A stretch of 64,000 nucleotides of DNA from Morella rubra (taxonomy: Eukaryota; Streptophyta; Magnoliopsida; Fagales; Myricaceae): assembly GCA_003952965.2 (NCBI GenBank), contig CM025849.1:29320464-29384463 (forward strand), written 5' to 3'. Position numbers and translations under genes: made by a program. Shown one piece after another: positions 61,485 through 64,000 of this stretch. Under the pieces are notes generated by a model. It worked only from the letters and a program-made list of their open reading frames with translations. It did no database searches and was not told the origin of the DNA. Numbering within the stretch: position 1 is the stretch's first letter; each line of letters starts with the position of its first letter.

Positions 61485-62195
61485 GAATTAAGTAATTCAT
61501 AAACACCCAATCATTGTAACTTGACTTTAAGCCCAGCTGATAGGTCCTATCCCATTCAAGATTGTGCATTTGGAGTTGAACATCAGTTCAACTTGTGTCC
61601 ATCCATACCTCGAAAAAAATTCGGCAGCATCTCCCCCAGTCCCCAAATACACGCACCAGCGTTGGAGGCAAACGTCATCAACGATAGTTGTATGACGTCA
61701 TACACCAATGCTAGTAGTATACCCAGAAGACAAAAGGTAGATGATACCGAATTTCCTCCAAGACTGGACAGGACACAAGTACCGAACTCGTCCAACCACG
61801 AATACACAATCTCAAACTGTCCATATTGTGGACAATTCAAGGGTTATTACGCGATAAACGCATATTTATCGCGTCTTAACCCTTGAACGGGTCTACGGTA
61901 CACACATTATATCCCAAAAATAAACTCAAACATAACAAGTCAAAAACACTCCAATATTCATCCTCCATGCTTCTCAAACTCATAATTTATTTCCAGAACT
62001 CAAGCACTTCAATAATCAAACATTCAATATAAAGCTCAAATATTATACATGTATCACTATTAAAAAAAACACTCCTATAATCATCCTCCAGTCTTCTCAA
62101 ACTTCATGATTCATTTCCAGAACTCAAGCACTTCAATAATTAAATATGAGAATATAATAAATGCTACACAAGGTCAATAACTTGCAATCTGCCCT
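61485..62195. other. Upstream region of the CACTA transposase
   Basis: No coding similarity recognised. 61940-62005 and 62065-62150 share the phrases ACTCCWATATTCATCCTCC and CTTCAATAATCAAA-like sequence, a short imperfect direct duplication. Confidence 0.45.
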
Positions 62196-63500
62196 AACCC
62201 GATCGATCGATACTATAGACAATCGAGATCATTATATAGACGATCGATCGCTGAACCTCCATCTAACACACGATCGATCGTCAGAATCTGGTGATCGATC
62301 GTGACTAACCCAGATCGACAAAACAGCTTGCCAGCCTCCCACACACTCAAATCCACCCCAAAACACTCACAAATCATCCTCATGCAATACTAATTCTAAT
62401 ATACATATTAAAAATACTCTAAGAAGCTCTAATCAACACAAATCCAATCCACAACACCCACAATAGACAAATAAAAATAACACCAAATAACCAACGAAAT
62501 CATTCATAAATCGTAGTGTAGGTTGAGGATATTACCTTTTGCACGAAATGTAGACCAAAACGAACTAAATTCACACCAAAATCTCACAAATGTCGCCCAA
62601 ATTTTTCAATATTCACCCGGTTAAAAAACCAATGAATTTGAGCTTGGGCTTAACCTTAAGGACTTCTAAACACTCTCACAACTAAAAGGACGGTATTTAG
62701 ACAAAATTAAAGGAAAAATAGCTCCTTGCCGCGAGTCTCTAGTTTCCTCTTGCCGTGGGTGTGTTTTTGCTTCACCCACGGCTTTAGAGCATCCTGGCAT
62801 TTCAAGCGCGATAAACACCGATCGATCGGTAATATTACCGATCGATCGACCAAGCATAAAATTCCCGCCCAGATTTTAGAACGATCGATCGGTAATATTA
62901 CCGATCGATCGTTTAAAAACGACGTCGTATGAAGACCAAAATTAACGATCCATTGGTACCAAAATATTAAACGACACCGTTATGTACCGATCGATCGCCA
63001 ATAACGCGATCGATCGGTTAACTAATTATTAAAAAATGGTTTTTAGCCTAACAAATGACTTAATTATTAAAATTAATTTACTTATAATATCATATTAATA
63101 CATACCTCATACTATAATTATAATCATGTGTTAAATAAGCGTTATGTCACTAATTTCTAACATCTTAATACCTTACTCATACTAACACAAACAAAATGCA
63201 TCTATGTTGCAACATGTATAACTTATACATGCTTTCTTAAAAATTAATGATATGTACTTGATATGTTTTTATGTAATCTAAATACATCATAACATACTTT
63301 TTAATATATATTTCTATGTTTCCAATCATTTAAACTCACATTATTAAATAAAATGAGGTTAGATGAAAAACTAGTGTAACACCTTATCACCGATCGATCG
63401 GTCTTAGAGCGTTGTGCGAAACGATCGATCGTCTTTATCGGACGCGCGATCGGTTAGTGCACCCAAACGACAACGGATAACACCGATGGATCGGTGTATT
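62196..63500. repeat. Array of CGATCGATCG palindromes
   Basis: Exact CGATCGATCG at about 62200, 62241, 62271, 62819, 62839, 62882, 62902, 62988, 63007, 63391 and 63422, with near copies at 62292, 63447 and 63483. Two pairs (62817-62850 and 62881-62913) form larger palindromes of the form CGATCGATCGGTAATATTAC plus its mirror half. They lie upstream of the CACTA transposase, where En/Spm elements carry subterminal binding motifs for their TNPA-type protein; that role is inferred. Confidence 0.85.
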
Positions 63501-63796
63501 TAGTTGCAAAACAGAAAAATAAAAAACGATTTCTTGTTAAATTCTTTATATTAGTTATTTGATAAACCACTTATTTCGTTATTTTTGCCGACCAAAGGGT
63601 ATATTGGTCATTTTACTTATATAAGTGTCGATAAAGAAATACAAATAGAAAAACACGTAAATAGTAATCAAAGTTTCTTCTGCATATCCACAGATAAACA
63701 GAAAATGTCTCAAATACGTAAATAAAAAAACCAAATCCAAATAAACACAAATGTCTCAAACAGATAAATAAACCATAAATCCAAATTGAGAAGGTC
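63501..63796. other. AT-rich spacer, nothing recognised
   Basis: No gene or repeat identified. Confidence 0.5.
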
Positions 63797-64000
63797 AAAA
63801 AAACAACCCAAGAGGGGGGTTAATTGGGTTTTATAAAACTTTTCTTTCTTTTTCTTTTAAACCCAATAAGCTAAGGAACCGATCTAAAGGAGCACAAAAT
63901 AAATCTATTTAATCAAGGACTAATATAGAGAATGAAAGAAAAGACAAACAAGTGCAACAACAAAATAAATGGAGATAAGGATAGAGAGATGACACCGTGT
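63797..64000 (-). mobile_element. Start of another SIRE-like LTR, cut by the window edge
   Basis: Shares ACAACCCAAGAGGG, AATTGGGTTTTATAAAA and AATGGAGATAAGGATAGAGA with the LTR fragment at 12616-13890, in the same orientation. The rest is outside the window. Confidence 0.7.

Larger units (their letters stand above)
57200..63500 (-). mobile_element. Decayed CACTA (En/Spm) transposon
   Basis: Minus-strand coding remnants appear in the family's order: transposase-associated domain (61460 downward), TNP2 transposase (60765-59540), a DUF4218-like C-terminal part (59273-59034), and a DUF4216-like part (about 58800-58130). A further exon-like frame at 57486-57229 probably belongs to the second gene. 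I could not fix the CACTA termini: the candidate TAGTG at 63455-63459 lies inside the CGATCGATCG array. At least two frameshifts break the transposase, so this copy is non-autonomous. Confidence 0.85.

Noticed and set aside
62513-62518. GTAGTG as the CACTA right terminus
   Set aside because: Most of the CGATCGATCG array, presumed subterminal, lies beyond it; no partner terminus was found.
62196-63500. CRISPR-like array
   Set aside because: The repeats are palindromic 10-mers at irregular spacing in a plant nuclear transposon context; there is no repeat-spacer structure.

Overview
The window is nuclear DNA of a flowering plant, almost certainly a eudicot. Its genes carry GT-AG introns, it is AT-rich between genes, and its repeats are plant families (Ty1/copia with initiator-tRNA-Met primer sites, TRIM, hAT, Mutator-like, CACTA). 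I cannot name the species. Two assembly gaps are present (1-489 and exactly 1,000 N at 47799-48798).

Only three host genes look intact: an F-box/LRR protein of the At1g67190 type (4740-5999, minus), a seven-exon nonaspanin/TM9SF membrane protein (27318-31087, plus; the exons sum to 595 codons in frame), and a small secreted-peptide gene with IDA/PIP-like motifs (33714-34103, minus). The last two form a duplicated block. Block A (27.8-34.1 kb) is intact. Block B (35.9-45.0 kb) holds a TM9SF pseudogene lacking its first two exons and a peptide gene split by a 1.49-kb hAT transposon. Fragments of a third TM9SF copy lie at 45.4-47.0 kb.

The rest is layered transposons. 7.0-9.9 kb is a broken pararetrovirus-like or LTR-related fossil. 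10.5-11.8 kb is a Mutator-like element with TIRs of about 230-250 bp that carries a piece of a LONESOME HIGHWAY-like bHLH gene (a Pack-MULE). 12.6-13.9 kb is an LTR fragment. 14.1-26.3 kb is a Ty1/copia element with short LTRs, invaded by a hAT fragment and by a 4.8-kb gag-only copia relative with 1.2-kb LTRs. 35.6-35.9 kb is a TRIM exactly at the edge of the gene duplication. 41.1-42.4 kb is another hAT-like element. The right third (49-64 kb) is repeat DNA, mostly unrecognised up to 57 kb, followed by a decayed CACTA (En/Spm) transposon on the minus strand. Its upstream flank contains a dense cluster of the palindrome CGATCGATCG.

No wholly new system is evident. The observations most worth following are the gene-capturing Mutator element, the IDA/PIP-like peptide pair and its hAT insertion, the three-stage TM9SF decay series, the tiny retroposed tails with target-site duplications seen by comparing the two blocks, and the CGATCGATCG array.
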